Under the pieces are notes generated by a model that was not told where the DNA came from, did no database searches, and worked only from the letters and a program-made list of their open reading frames with translations. A stretch of DNA of 64,000 nucleotides from Tipula vernalis (lineage: Eukaryota > Arthropoda > Insecta > Diptera > Tipulidae): the NCBI GenBank assembly GCA_958295665.1, contig OY282558.1:30835045-30899044 (forward strand). The letters are read 5' to 3'. The position numbers were made by a program, and so were the translations under genes. This document shows, one piece after another, positions 12,607 through 24,949 of this stretch. Numbering within the stretch: position 1 is the stretch's first letter; each line of letters begins with the position of its first letter.

Positions 12607-14211
12607 TTAACTTCTATGTGTTTGTTGTTTTTGATTCATCAGCAGATAATTTGGTGATTTGCGCATAGGATAATCCAACTGCGGATGGTGTGATTGTTGT
12701 TTGTGGTTTAGCAGCTTTGGTTTGTAATCGCTGTACCCCGCTTGTTCTATTATTCTGTTGACTTTTAATTTTATTCTGATATACACAGAATCCTTTATAA
12801 TTTGCAGTATGTCCTTGTTGTTGACAAAGAGCACATGAAGGCGCGATATCTGGTTGTTTTTTGCATTTTGTCGTGTGATGATCTGCAGCAAAAACTCTTG
12901 GTATGTCCAAGTTGTTGACAGTTCGTACATTGTGGAATGTCCCTTGTCTTGTTAGGTGGCTCAATTTTAACTATACAGTACGCAAGTTTCTTGATGTTGT
13001 ATACTTCTTTATTGTTGTCATTTTGTTTTAAGTCGATGTAAAACAATGGAAAGTGTTTAATGTCTTTTACACCATTAGTTGTGACCACTTTGTATATGTT
13101 AGTAATACCCTGCGACTTGTCCCATTTTTTCTAAGTCTGCTTTAATTACATCGTGACTAATGGAAGATGGTAAGCCTCTGATAACCACTCTATATGCCTT
13201 TTCGCTCTTCAGCTGGTAGGTGTGATATTCTATGTTTTCTGATTGGTTGCTGGGTTCTTTTTTTAATTCTTCCAGTAATTTTTTGACATTTCTGTAATCA
13301 TTTTCATTTTATAAGGTAATTTTAATGTCACTATTTGAAAGCGCCTTAAAATTAGTTGATTCACTAGTGGTTTTTATTACTTTTTGTCGAAAAAGTTCGA
13401 AATTTTTGATATTGCTCACGCTAATGGGTGGAGGCAGTGGTATTTTTGGGTTTTTCTGTTCAGTGTTAATGATCACAATTTGTGTAGTATTTTTTGGAGG
13501 AGTTTTCGTTTATGTGCGCCTGCGTTTCCTAGCATTTCTGTTATCAGCACTGGAAACTTCTTTTTCCAGTCCTTCCTCATCTGTGCAATACTCCTCTTGA
13601 CTCAGAGGACTGAATCTATTATTCTGTTGAAAAACTGAAAATTGCCGCAGCAACCAGTTGGAATTATTTGAATGTTCATGTTGACTGGATGATGGCTGAA
13701 TATGGTTGGGAGAAAGATTGTTAACTCGTGCTGAATCCTCAGCTATGCTATTTTTAACCTTTTCTTTTAGTGTAGAGTTTTCTCTCGTAAGTTCAGCAAC
13801 TTCATTGCTCAGCTGCGCGATTAGTTTCTCCATTTTTTGAAATTTATTTAACAGCTCTTCGCTGTTTATAATATTTGTTTATGCACCCGGCATTTGTTCT
13901 GATAATGAAGTTACTTTTTCAGTGGATACTGCGTTGTTTGCAAATATTTTTTGCATTGGTGATCTGATTGTAATGGAGCCCCTTCGGAATGAAAGTTGTT
14001 CCTCGTTACTCTTTTGAGCGTTGATATCGCTTAGCTTATTTTTGGTATCATTAGAATTTTGTAGCAATGTTTGGTTCTCCCTAGAATCCATGGGACCGAC
14101 CTCCGAAGAGAGTGGATTTTCCTGAACATCAGGTCTGCCACCTAGGGTATTAGTAGTGACAACTAGTGGCATAATATGAAATGCCACGTTTTCTATCTTC
14201 GATATATCCAT
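12607..14211 (-). pseudogene. LINE ORF1 (gag-like), broken
   Basis: Nucleic-acid-binding ORF1 of the jockey-like LINE, read downward from 14211. The first 110 residues end at a TAA (13879-13881), but the same frame stays open beyond it into a coiled-coil-like stretch (LIAQLSNEVAELTRE, from about 13830). A second in-frame TAA lies at 13510-13512 and a third near 13310. Next comes a basic segment resembling the domain that precedes zinc knuckles in jockey gag (AYRVVIRGLP, about 13200-13170). After a frameshift near 13110, two CCHC knuckles follow: CTNCQQLGHTKSFC (about 12935) and CALCQQQGHTANYKGFC (about 12840-12790), in different frames. Three nonsense codons and at least two frameshifts make it non-functional. 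Confidence 0.8.
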
Positions 14212-14399
14212 CCGCTTTCAGAATTACGTCGACAAATCGAACAGAAATTAGTTGCCAAGTATATAACTAAATTATATTGGATAATCTTAAATTGACCTTT
14301 ATCAAGTTTAATTTTGGGTTTCTCATACAAACCTATCTTAGAAATTAAATGCCGACTGAAAATATGTTTCAGTGTAATGTAAAAATTGGCCAAAACATT

Positions 14400-17300
14400 A
14401 TAGAATCTTCATAGGTTTTAAAATTATTTATTTTAAACTAACAGTTATCTTAATAACATACAGGGTTTAGTATGGTACTAAACCTACATAAATCACTCGA
14501 AAGTTACGTACTACAGGCTAAAGTAACCCAATAGAAAGTTATTTGATCTTGGGCAAAAAAAAACTTTGTTTTGAGTTCTAGTTAAGCGTTCATCCCTGTA
14601 CGAGTATATACAAAAAGGCAAATTTTTTGTCCGAACAATATTTGATGTACTTGAAACATATTTTGTATATAGGTAGTTAGCTTCAAGTTTCATATCGTTC
14701 ATAGCTGCACTGTATTCCAATATTCTCAATATACATTTATCGATATCTTATATTTTATTGAATATAAATTCAATTTTCAGGATTCCATTTTCGTTTAAAA
14801 TATTTGATTTTTTTTGTATAAATAAATTTTTCAAACTGAATGATTTTTTTTTGTAAAGGTTTATGATAAATAAAAATAAGAAGAATACAAATATAAAGAT
14901 TTTCGTTTGCTCGTGTTTAGAGGAACAATGTATATTTATTATGCAGTGCTGTACGAAATTCTATATAGCAAAAAGCTGAATTCATACATAAATCCTACAC
15001 TGTACATAAGTTAATAATATTTTATAAGCTTATACGAAATAAGGATACATATTACATATATATCCTTTTTATGGATATATGCTTTATACATATGTATACG
15101 TATTCAAATTCATGATGATATGATTCAATTTTCATTTTATTCAATTTGATGGAAAAATCATGTACCAAATTTTTTTATAAATATTTATTTTTTGAAAAAT
15201 TGTATAATAAAAATAAATTGATCAGCTTATGTAGTTTTAGCGTTGTATATGCACGAATTGAAACTTTTACGTTTTTATTGCGTTCAACTAAAGCTTCTTA
15301 TTTCTTTGGAAAATCTTATAAGATTGAATATCGATCGATTTTATTTCCTGTTTCGGAGATTAACCCCTCTCTATATATACACAAATAAATACTAATCAAA
15401 ATTTAGTCATTGACATTCCAATTAAATAATAAATTTTCATTATATTTTCCATATTTTGAGTATATGAGAGATACCCCTTAATACGGACGACGATCATATT
15501 TTGTTTTCCTATTTTCCCGATTTTCATTGAATTATTGAGTTGTCATCCCGAGAACAATGGTTGTAATCATTTTGTCACAATTGTTTTGCTATTATTCCTA
15601 TAACTATTTAACTAGTCCATGCCCTTTTTGTATATAAAATGCATAAACACAAATATAAAAAGGGACCGAGGATAGGATATACATTTCATTTTGTGATTAG
15701 ACAAACAACATCGAGGAATTAAATAAAGTTTTCTTTAACCTTTCATTAATTGCAACAACGATTTCATCCCAAAGGAATATATCAATTTTATTCTTATTTG
15801 GAGGAGCAATGGGCATAATAAAATACTCGGGCCACCACTGGGAATAGAAATGACTCAGATTTATAAAAGTAAAAAAAAAAAATCATCAATCTGATGATTA
15901 ATGATTAATTGTGTTCCTAAATATTAATAATTATACAACTTAATTACGTAAATACTTTAGAAATGATTTATGACTCCATATAAAATGTACATATACAACT
16001 AATAGCTATATAGTCGCACTGTATGTCTGTCAATCATTTAGGTATCACACGCACAATCATTTCAAATCGCATTACTTCCTTATGTCATGCCTTGACGTTT
16101 ATAAATCAATTTTCCGTGTTTAAAGGAAAAATAAAAAGTCATAATTTTCTAATTTTCAAAGAAAACAAAATTTTTTATGTCTCATGACAGAAAATTACCA
16201 TTATCTCATGTCTGAGATAAATTAAATTAAATATACAAAAACAAAAAATGTCGAGAGAAACGGGAAAATTGTGTATAACTTTGTAAGATACATTAAGTGG
16301 AAAATCATAAATTAAGAAAATTAGTTTTTCTGTTTTATTTCCCTTTGCTGCATAGTGGAAACAAAATATAATTAAAAATCATTTTTTGATGGTTTTTCAT
16401 CACTCATGGGAATTATGACAAAAAAAATATATAAACATGAAAGTGATATACATAAATTATATTTTAAGTATGCGAGATTAGCAAATATGTTCTAAAGAAG
16501 ATTTGGAATTTTTGAGATAAATTATATCCATAATTGTAACCGAAATCAAAATAAAAGTGTCACGAATCATGCATAAAATTCGTAGCCAACAAAACCATTA
16601 AATACTTAACCAATAATCAATAAATTTAAATTTTATTACATTTCTCCATTTATTTTCTAAATTTTTTGTTTTTATATTTTCCGAAAATGAAAATACCCAA
16701 AATAGCTAATAAAAATAATTTTAAGTTTACATTTTAAAAGGAACACCAAAAATTATCAAAAGATCATAAAAAGTCAAAATGAAAATATTATTTGTTAATA
16801 AGACGGTTTAAATGTTATATTATTGTTTGGATGGGAAACCAAAGCAGAAGAAGAAGAAGAAGAGACATTTTCAATGGCAATTTCGTTTTGGTACATAAGA
16901 AAGAAAAGAAAACATCTCTCGAGATAATTTTTTTTTTTTTGGAAAATATTTCGTTTATTTTTCTTTTGTCGCACGTCGAAAGATTAAAAGGAATATATGT
17001 ATGTATGTATGTATATACGTAGAAGTCGAAATTGGAAATATTTTATTGTTTTCTTATTTGTTATTTTATTTTTATTGTTTTGACATGCATTGAGAAAAAC
17101 ATCAAGGCAAGGAGCAATTGCCGTGTACGTACATATATATTAATAAGGGGAATTCTTTTGAACAATTAAAACCCGCATGAAAATGTTAATTTTAGGTTAG
17201 GATTAGCCCAATAATGTGGTTTATGAGTTTTCGAAAAAAAAATATTTCGAAAACTTTAAAAAAAACAATATTAAATCCGTGTTAATCACATTGAAATAAA

Positions 17301-20300
17301 TATTTCCACCACTCTATATGGAAATAGTTTATTTGAGGGAAATTTGAAAAATTTTCTAATTTAAATACATATCTAGATAACAATCAAAATTTTAAGTGAA
17401 AGTTAAAATAAAAAAAATAAAAATTTTATTGTTTTCAAACAAAAAATAAATTTTCTATTTTTAAAAAAAGAAAGAAAAAAAAAATTATAAAAATTTCCCA
17501 AATGTAATAAATAGTATTTATTTAAAAATTAACGATTTGTTTTAGTTAAAATTAACAAATTATATGTATTTTTACCAAAATGTCAAAATAAATTTTGTTA
17601 ATTAATGATACGTTTAAATATAGTTTTTAATTAAGAATTATACATTGTTGTGGTCAGATGAGGTGTTTGAGGGCATGCAGCCAAACAATAAATTATTTGT
17701 GTTAAGCGCCAAGTGACGTGGAGTATACAAATACACAAGCACACACACACGTTACTGCTTAACCATATCAAGATTTTCCCAAAAACCATATATTTTCTTG
17801 ACATAATGTTAATACCCATAAAATCATATCCACCCATTTTTATCTTAATAATCATCTGTCACAACATAAGAACAATCATAAACACAGCGAGATTATCTAA
17901 TTTATTTAATTTGGTTGCTGTGTTGTCATCATCATCCAACCCATTTACTGTATACAGTTTGTAATGAAAATATTATATATCATAACTTCCGTCGAGGAAA
18001 ATGAAGAAAAATTGAAATCGTTTAATATTTAGTCACGTGTCATAAAATATGTATTTACATTTATGTTCTGTGTATGTTAAACAGGAAAGTGTTTATGTTA
18101 AAATATTTTCTAATAAATTTTTGATAATGTCGCGTGGCTTAGTGTATCGCACCCCCCTCTCCAGTATACTTATATTATGACAAGTATCAAATTTTGTTCA
18201 AATGATTTTTGGTCATCAAATTGATATAGAAATACCGGAAATTAATCGTTTTGATGTGAGGGGAGAGTTGCCTATACGCTAACATAACAAAATATTAAAA
18301 TTCCATAGACTTTCTAGATAATCTGCAAAAATAAATTGTGTACATCAACACCAAAAAAAAAAAAAAAAAAAACGTAGTGATTTTGATTTATCTTACCAAC
18401 TCGTAAGAAAATAAACAAATCGGGCATGCTGTGCGCTTCCATACGTAGATCGATTAGTCCGACTAATCCCATAAAGCATAAACAAACCTGTACGATACAA
18501 TAATTTTTTTATTAATTCCCGAGGATAAATCACAATGGGAGGTCCGTACAAAATCTGATTTCATCCATAACCAATTTTCGTTTTATTTTTTAATATCGAA
18601 ACAAAAATTTAAATTTGCAGATTTTCTTTTATATACGTACCAATCAGAACAGATAAAAAATCTTCATGCTGTGAAAGATATTAGATAATTGATGGATGAA
18701 TAAAAATTTTCACTGTATTAATATTTTCATCTATATATATATAGAGAGAGAGAGATATGTATAGCTATTGTGTGTTATTTAATAATGTCTCTGGAAAATC
18801 TCTGGAAAAATCGAGCACAACACAAAAACAAAATTATAATTGAATTTTTCTTCGTTCGATTTTTTTTATTTCTGTGCAAACAAGTATCATGGTGGGATTG
18901 TTAAACATAAAATTTCGTTTTTAATAAAAATTTAATTAATTTTAAATTAAAACAAAAAATAAATAAATTTATATAACAAAATTTTATTTAATTTTTCTAT
19001 TTTTCACGTTCAAATGATTATTTGGTTATAAAAAAGGGATGCTTTTATTCGATTATATAATGTGGGGTGTACCGTACACAGAGACGGTGTTATGTAAAGA
19101 AATTTTAATTCAAACAATCAAATGGTTATCATAGTGTATAGTCTATTGACCATATGGTATTCATATTTCTTTATGACATGACACCCTCCTTCCTTATTTA
19201 CTGAGATTTACACACCTAATCCTGTATACAATTCGCGCACCCTTGTCCAATTTTTTGGGCACATTTGTCATAAAATTGTTCAATTTTAATGACATCTGTA
19301 GTCTATGTGAGATTACATCGATGCAAGTAGATATTTTACGGTGATTTTAGCTGGTTCAATGAGCCGCGCGTTTTAATACTGTTTTTGTGTTAAGTGTTTC
19401 ATAGACACCCTCCGATCCATCATTATATACGTGACAAATTACGACATAAGTGCTACAAGTAAATTTACAAATATAAATTATTAAATTTTTTAGCCACTTG
19501 ATTGATATTCGATTAAAAGAAGAAGAATATAACAATTTTCTATACATAGAGGAGGATCCATGCTGTGTCAGAAATTCATATAAAATTATTCTAAAAATAA
19601 TAATTAAATAATAAGATTAATAAAATTGAACGCAGACGAGGAAAATGGATAACATAAAATTCCAATACACAATAAAAGAATTAAACTTCACTTATGGATA
19701 AAATGTCAAATTTTTATTTGTGATTGTGTGTATATGAAAGGGATGCTGGTCGCTATGGCGATACAACCCCAATCAAATATTAATTCGATACATTAAATGA
19801 GTTTACCCCTTATTTAGATGGCAATGGGCATTGTATAGTTCATGTCATCTGTACACCCAGGAAAAACTATACTAAAACCATTGAGATCTTGCGGATCGAC
19901 AAATTACATCTTAATTTATGTATCAGAAACAAAATAAGATTCTTCCATGATTATTTATTAAAACAGCTGGAGGAAAAAATTAAAATTGATGAAAATGGAA
20001 AAAAATATTTTTAAAAATGTATAAATATCAAAAAAAAAAAAAAAAAAAAAAACATTTTCGATATTAAGAAGAATTATATAAGATTTAAATGTTTTTCTTT
20101 AACATAGTCTTCTCCTCTAATGAAAATAAATATACATACGTGTAAAGGTAAAATAAATAAAATAGAAAATTATATAACATAAATTTGTTATTTTTAATTT
20201 AAAATTTAAAATTAAATAAAAATAAAACAAAACAAAAAAAAAAACGGGAAGAATTAATTTTTGGAAAACATTAAGAATTTTACTTTTATTTTCCTAACGC

Positions 20301-20570
20301 ATAATATTTTCCAAATAAAGTATATTTAAATTTATTGTTTTACTTTTATTTATTTTATTTTACATTTTTTTTTTTTTTTTTACAATAAATTAAGGTTAAT
20401 CGCGGGACCCAGCTAAATTTTGTTATGATTATTATACAATGAAAACTATTTTGGAATTTTTTTCATTAGAAGTAGTTTATAGTTTTAACTAGAGTTTAAA
20501 ATGTATCCACGTTTCTCATAGCAATACAATTCTTCATTTTGATTTTTTGTTTTAGCTGGTCCGCCTATAC
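14400..20570. other. Long AT-rich non-coding stretch, no gene seen
   Basis: Six kilobases of A/T-runs and simple repeats: AGA run near 16848-16863, T run near 16928-16940, TATG run near 16998-17015, CA run near 17741-17750, A runs near 18352-18372 and 20030-20052, GA run near 18744-18756. A weak imperfect inverted repeat (GTATCGCACCCCCCTCTCC near 18142 against GGGGAGAGTTGCCTATAC near 18259) is the only structure noted. No frame here looks coding. Confidence 0.6.
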
Positions 20571-20810
20571 CTCAATAAATATCTAGACTGCAAAATGTAA
20601 GCATTTTAGATATAAAAATCAATAAGCAGGTGGCAAAAGTTGGCGATAGAAGAATATAATACGGGACCAGAGCACTGAGATGAAACATCAAAAAAATGTG
20701 AATCAAACATCTAATATTAACAGATAAGGATTTAACCATTTGAAGGAAAAATGGAAAGGTCCTAGAGCACTTATATATATCAAACCAGTTCGTCGAGCCC
20801 ACCTCCAAAA

Positions 20811-21062
20811 TTAAGAAGGATCATTCAAGTAGCTCTGAATAGCTCTATTCAAAATTTTAGATGAATTAATGGACAAGCTCTTCCCGTAGGTAGTTAGCTG
20901 CAAAAACGCACCTCTTCTCGAATTATGATGCGGTATATAAAACGAATAAAGCTTTAAAAGCTTAAAACATTCAGTGTTTCCCAGAATTACGTCAAGCGCA
21001 AACATAGCAATCGCCGCGTCCCTACGAGCACTAACAAAGCAACCTAGATTATACAAAGCCAT
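20811..21062 (-). pseudogene. LINE ORF2 C-terminal fragment
   Basis: An 83-residue minus-strand frame ending in a stop. Its layout fits the extreme C terminus of insect LINE ORF2 proteins: RRDAAIAMFALDVILGN, then CFKLLKLYSFYIPHHNSRR, then a terminal helix with NRAIQSYLND. In such proteins a D..FL..ii.G segment is followed by LL..i.fyvP.r..R and ends in a YN-type helix. No reverse-transcriptase core is found upstream (21063-21600), so this is a 5'-truncated copy or a decayed remnant. The assignment rests on pattern only. Confidence 0.45.
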
Positions 21063-21845
21063 AGTCTAAAAAGAAGCTTTTATAAGGATATTAGAAACGA
21101 AAAAAAACAAAATTTTCTTAGTACAACACACAAAACATATGAAAATCACCATGTTTCCTAAGACATTTTAAATGAAAACGTTACAAATTCTTAATTATGA
21201 TTTCAGAAATTTTTTCATAAATGTTTGAATTTCAACATATTATAGATACATTTATTTAAACCAAAGCTTAAAACAAAATCCATAACAACAAATTAAAATA
21301 AAGGCTTACTGTGTGTAATCATTAAGTCATTATACATTACATAGATGGCAGTGATGGCAGTAGAAATTTGGTAAAAGCGTACCAAAAATTACCAACTGAG
21401 GAAATTTCAAATTCAAAAATCGTAGCAAAACCAAAACAAATTCACAATATATCAAGAATGGGTGACAATTTTGTGATTACATACATAATTTATTTTCGTA
21501 TTTTTCTGTAAACATCTTAGACATCTGACGTACACTAGTAAAACTAAAGATAAATTTACCAAGTAATATTTTAATTCGTCAGAGCCAACTTTGATATATT
21601 TTAAAAAATATATTTTATGCTGTGTGCCTCAGAAGACTTTTCAAACTAAACTTTTCAAATTTTGAAGCTCTCGCTATTTCCTCATAGATGCTTGGTGAAA
21701 AGGCAGTTTACGAGGTTACTTTTCGATGACTTTTCAATTTGTATGACATATACATAGTTTAAAATACGTAGTCAGTAAAGCCCGGTACACGTTGAGAACG
21801 AGTAACGAGAACAATATTCCCTTTTTACCTTTTTTAATTAATAAA

Positions 21846-22064
21846 ACAGTTAAAACTGTATGATTTTAATGAACGATAGTTAAAATATCGTGCATTTATT
21901 AAAAATAAAATTTAAAATTTTAACAGTTTTAAAATTTCAATTTATGATCGTAAATTAAAACGATAAAATGAAATTTTGTATTAAAACTGTTAAAATTTAA
22001 AATTTTATTTTTAGTAAATGCACGATATTTTAACTATTGTTAATTAAAATCATATACAGTTTTA
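21846..22064. repeat. Long palindrome, about 85-bp arms
   Basis: The left arm (about 21846-21933) returns inverted at about 21978-22064 with few mismatches. The arms include ATCGTGCATTTA / TAAATGCACGAT blocks and an AAAATTTTAACAG / CTGTTAAAATTT pair. The inner 45 bases are themselves partly complementary, centred near 21955. It is non-coding, and could be a palindromic MITE; no target duplication was identified. Confidence 0.75.
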
Positions 22065-22255
22065 AGAATTTTAAGAATTTTCTTACATAATTCAGTTTAT
22101 AAGCAATCGGTTTCTCATCGGTTAGCTCAATATGCATTTTTATGTTTGGACAAGGCGTTCTCTTCTCTGGATTTTAGTTTACTACTAATAATCGAATTCT
22201 ATCCGCCACTTCACGATCATTAATATGGTTTATGTTCAGCGAAAGTTCTCCATGC

Positions 22256-23050
22256 TCAATCAATTGAAACGTTTCCCGGAATGAATTTTCTCATATTAAT
22301 TGCAGTCGGTGTTTGATTTATCAAATCTCTATCCAAATCTGTACCCAATAAAAAGTCAACTGACAATATTCCATCAGGAACTATGTGAATTGTGGTCTCA
22401 CATACTTTATCCTCTATTTTTAGCTTTCCATTAAACATACCTACGGTTGATATATCTCTGGACGCCGCACCATGGAATATTGTGCACTCCTCGCTAACTT
22501 CGCAAATGCTCGTTCCAATGAATTTTTTATGTGACATTAACTAATGTCGCTTCCGGTAACAACTAGTGCACAAAGTTCCTTTCCATTGAACATTACATTT
22601 TTGACAGCTTTAGATAAACAATCATCCTGATTCTTTATGGCTGCACAAGATTTAAAACGTTTAACTATCAGATTTTTTCGCGGCGCAATCTTTTCCTAGA
22701 TGCCCGGTTCCACCACAGTTGTAACATCTTGGCATTCTTCGGAATCTATTTGACTTTTTGTTCTCAATTGGCTTTGTTGTTACACTTTCGATTGGTGCTT
22801 TTATCTTAACTCTTTAACTCTTCTAACTGGATATTATCTTCCTATTGGTTGCCGTTAAGTTCGCTAGCATTAGCCTTTCTACTTCTATTTATCATATCTT
22901 CGCTGTCCCCACCCTCCATCAAAATGCTGCTTTTTGGTTGCTACAATAGCACTGTATTATTTGAATTCACCGACTCATCATTCGCAACTCTTCTAAACAT
23001 TTCCATCATCTTACGCATAAAAGCGCCCTCAATTTCAGGTGAATTATGAA
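22256..23050 (-). pseudogene. Ty3/gypsy gag-protease relic
   Basis: Minus-strand remnant of an LTR retrotransposon. A gag-like segment (about 23040-22800, IEGAFMRKMMEMFRR) leads to a CCHC nucleocapsid knuckle CYNCGGTGHLGKDC (about 22725-22685). Next comes an aspartic-protease-like region where the expected DTGS active site reads VTGSD (about 22560-22540), then a 93-residue open piece (22537-22256) ending in the LLGTDL block typical of gypsy proteases. Several in-frame stops interrupt it. No reverse transcriptase follows below 22250, so the element is truncated. The possible primer-binding site and LTR lie just beyond 23570. Confidence 0.7.
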
Positions 23051-23569
23051 AATTATTTTTTTTTTCGGCCTATCTCAGTTAAAATTTCTTAATAATTTGT
23101 TATTTATTAAAACAACTTTACTTCATATATAAACACAATAAATTATAAGAACCGTTCTAGTTTTATCTTTTATCTTCACTAAATTAAAACTCTATCCAAC
23201 AACACTTATTTTTAAATTTCACGCAAACGTCCTTGGTACACAATACTTTATATTTCTCGACTCACGAATTCGGTGTTATTCAACGGCATTTTATATCACC
23301 ACAAATCTTGGTACATGGAAAATCCCTCACGGATATAAAAATTCGCCAACTATATTAACTTCACGATTAAGTTTTATACACGTTAATCACCACAAACCTA
23401 AATGTTTAATCGGCCGGTTTTCCCTGTTTGGAACACAACGTCTTAAATGCACCAAAACTAAACCTAAACGTACAAAACTACACATTTGCTTCAAGAAAAC
23501 TCAATAGGATAAGGAATTTCCTTAATACATGTTGCTCAAAACTACCCGCTGATCGATTCCGGTTGAGCC

Positions 23570-23970
23570 CCAAATTGTAGAGCTTAATTAGTTTTTAAGA
23601 AAAAAGCACGAGTTGTTTACTACTCGAAACACCAACATCAATTGCTTTAATCTGATTGTATGATTAATAATCGTTTTACATAACAGGAATAATATATAAA
23701 GCAATCGTACAATTTAAATATAACATAAAATACGATACAGGCTGCATCCTAATTGAGTAGAACAAATTCGGATACCTTAAATCCTTCATACATATGTTTA
23801 CATAAATCTTATTTTGAATTACATACTTTTAATAAACGACTCGGTTTATTTTTTATTAGACGTCATTTATTTAAACGAGACATTGAAAAGTTTAGTTGGC
23901 CGTAAGGCACAATTGAATACTTTTAACCTAGTGACATCTATTTAAATATTGCATGAATTACTGGGTCTTA
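23570..23970 (-). repeat. Possible gypsy LTR and primer-binding site
   Basis: On the minus strand the junction near 23575-23590 reads GCTCTACAATTTGGGGCTCAACCGG when split as an LTR end (...CTACA) and a TTTGGGGCTCAACCGG segment, which looks like the LTR/primer-binding junction of many gypsy elements. The region towards 23970 would be the LTR; AATAAA-type signals lie near 23830-23860 on that strand. The outer LTR border was not found and there is no second LTR to compare. Confidence 0.4.
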
Positions 23971-24949
23971 CCAAAGTTTAGTTTGAAAAGTCTTCTGAGG
24001 TGCATAGCATTAGAAATAATTTAATTTTAATATTTCTGCAATTAATATTTATTTATTACCAATATATCTTTCTTGTATTGATTGTTGTTAAAGATTTGTA
24101 GAAAACTTTTATATAAAAATTTCATAATATTTTTGCTCTTTTCATTGAAAAATTTGAAGCTAAAAAACATCATTTTTACTATGGATTACTAGGGAAATCA
24201 GTGAAAAGTTATGCCTGTGAAAAGCGTCTAAAAAATACGTCTTGATGATTATGGTTCTATACTCTAGAAGGCTTTGGCATTAAGCGATTCAACAGCTAAT
24301 TTTATTGATATAGGCAAAATGCAAGCAAACTAGATTCATAATTGGCTCAGAGGTAAGCTACCCCTTACTGTATAGATACAACAAATTTTCAGGGTCACCA
24401 TATTCTTGAACAGAAGAATTTTTTTAATTTTTATAAATTTTTAACTAAGAGAACAACAAATATGGTGCGGGCAACAAACGACTTTCTTTTACGAACAGGG
24501 AATCTGGTTTATCACTGTTTTATTCACTGTATTTATTGTCAGATTGTTTGCTTACTGTATTTATTAATCGCAGAATGTTTTTATTCACAATTTTTATTTA
24601 CAACATATTTTGGTACACCTTTATAAATAAAAACATTGTTATACAAATTTCATCTCCATCTATAATTCTAAATTTTGATCATAAAGGTTAGTATCTGATC
24701 ATAACAAATAAAAATATTAATTAATTGTTAAAATTCTTACTAAGACAAATAAATTTAATATAAATTAATTATTTGTTTATTGTTTTAAAAGCCAAAGGAA
24801 TGATTTTGTATAATGCTGTACCGATGATGTGTATCAGCTGATGATTGTAGATAAGAACAAATCGTATTTAATTATGTCGCAATGAATCTTTATGAATTAT
24901 ATTTATCATTTGGGTTAAAATATTGATTTGATACTACTTGTCTATCCTC

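Larger units (their letters stand above)
9728..14360 (-). mobile_element. Jockey-like LINE, nearly full length, inactive
   Basis: A non-LTR retrotransposon of about 4.6 kb read on the minus strand. Order: 5' leader (about 14360-14212), gag-like ORF1 (14211 to about 12610), then ORF2 with endonuclease and reverse transcriptase (about 12505-9801), then a short 3' UTR with AATAAA (complement at 9744-9749) and a tail of nine A (complement at 9728-9736). No RNase H domain follows the reverse transcriptase, and ORF1 carries CCHC knuckles; both fit the jockey clade. Both ORFs carry nonsense codons and frameshifts. I found no target-site duplication. The 5' boundary is approximate. Confidence 0.85.
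21627..24000. repeat. Perfect 28-bp inverted repeat bounding 2.4 kb
   Basis: Positions 21627-21654 and 23973-24000 are perfect reverse complements (left arm begins CCTCAGAAGACTTTTCAAAC). Weak similarity continues outward (ATGCT on both sides) and inward. The interval contains the palindrome at 21846-22064 and the gypsy relic at 22256-23600. It could be the ends of a DNA transposon that later received the gypsy element, or two solitary repeats in inverted orientation. Confidence 0.6.

Noticed and set aside
18138..18281. Imperfect inverted repeat around 18.2 kb as a MITE
   Set aside because: Only about 20 bases pair, with several mismatches and no duplication.
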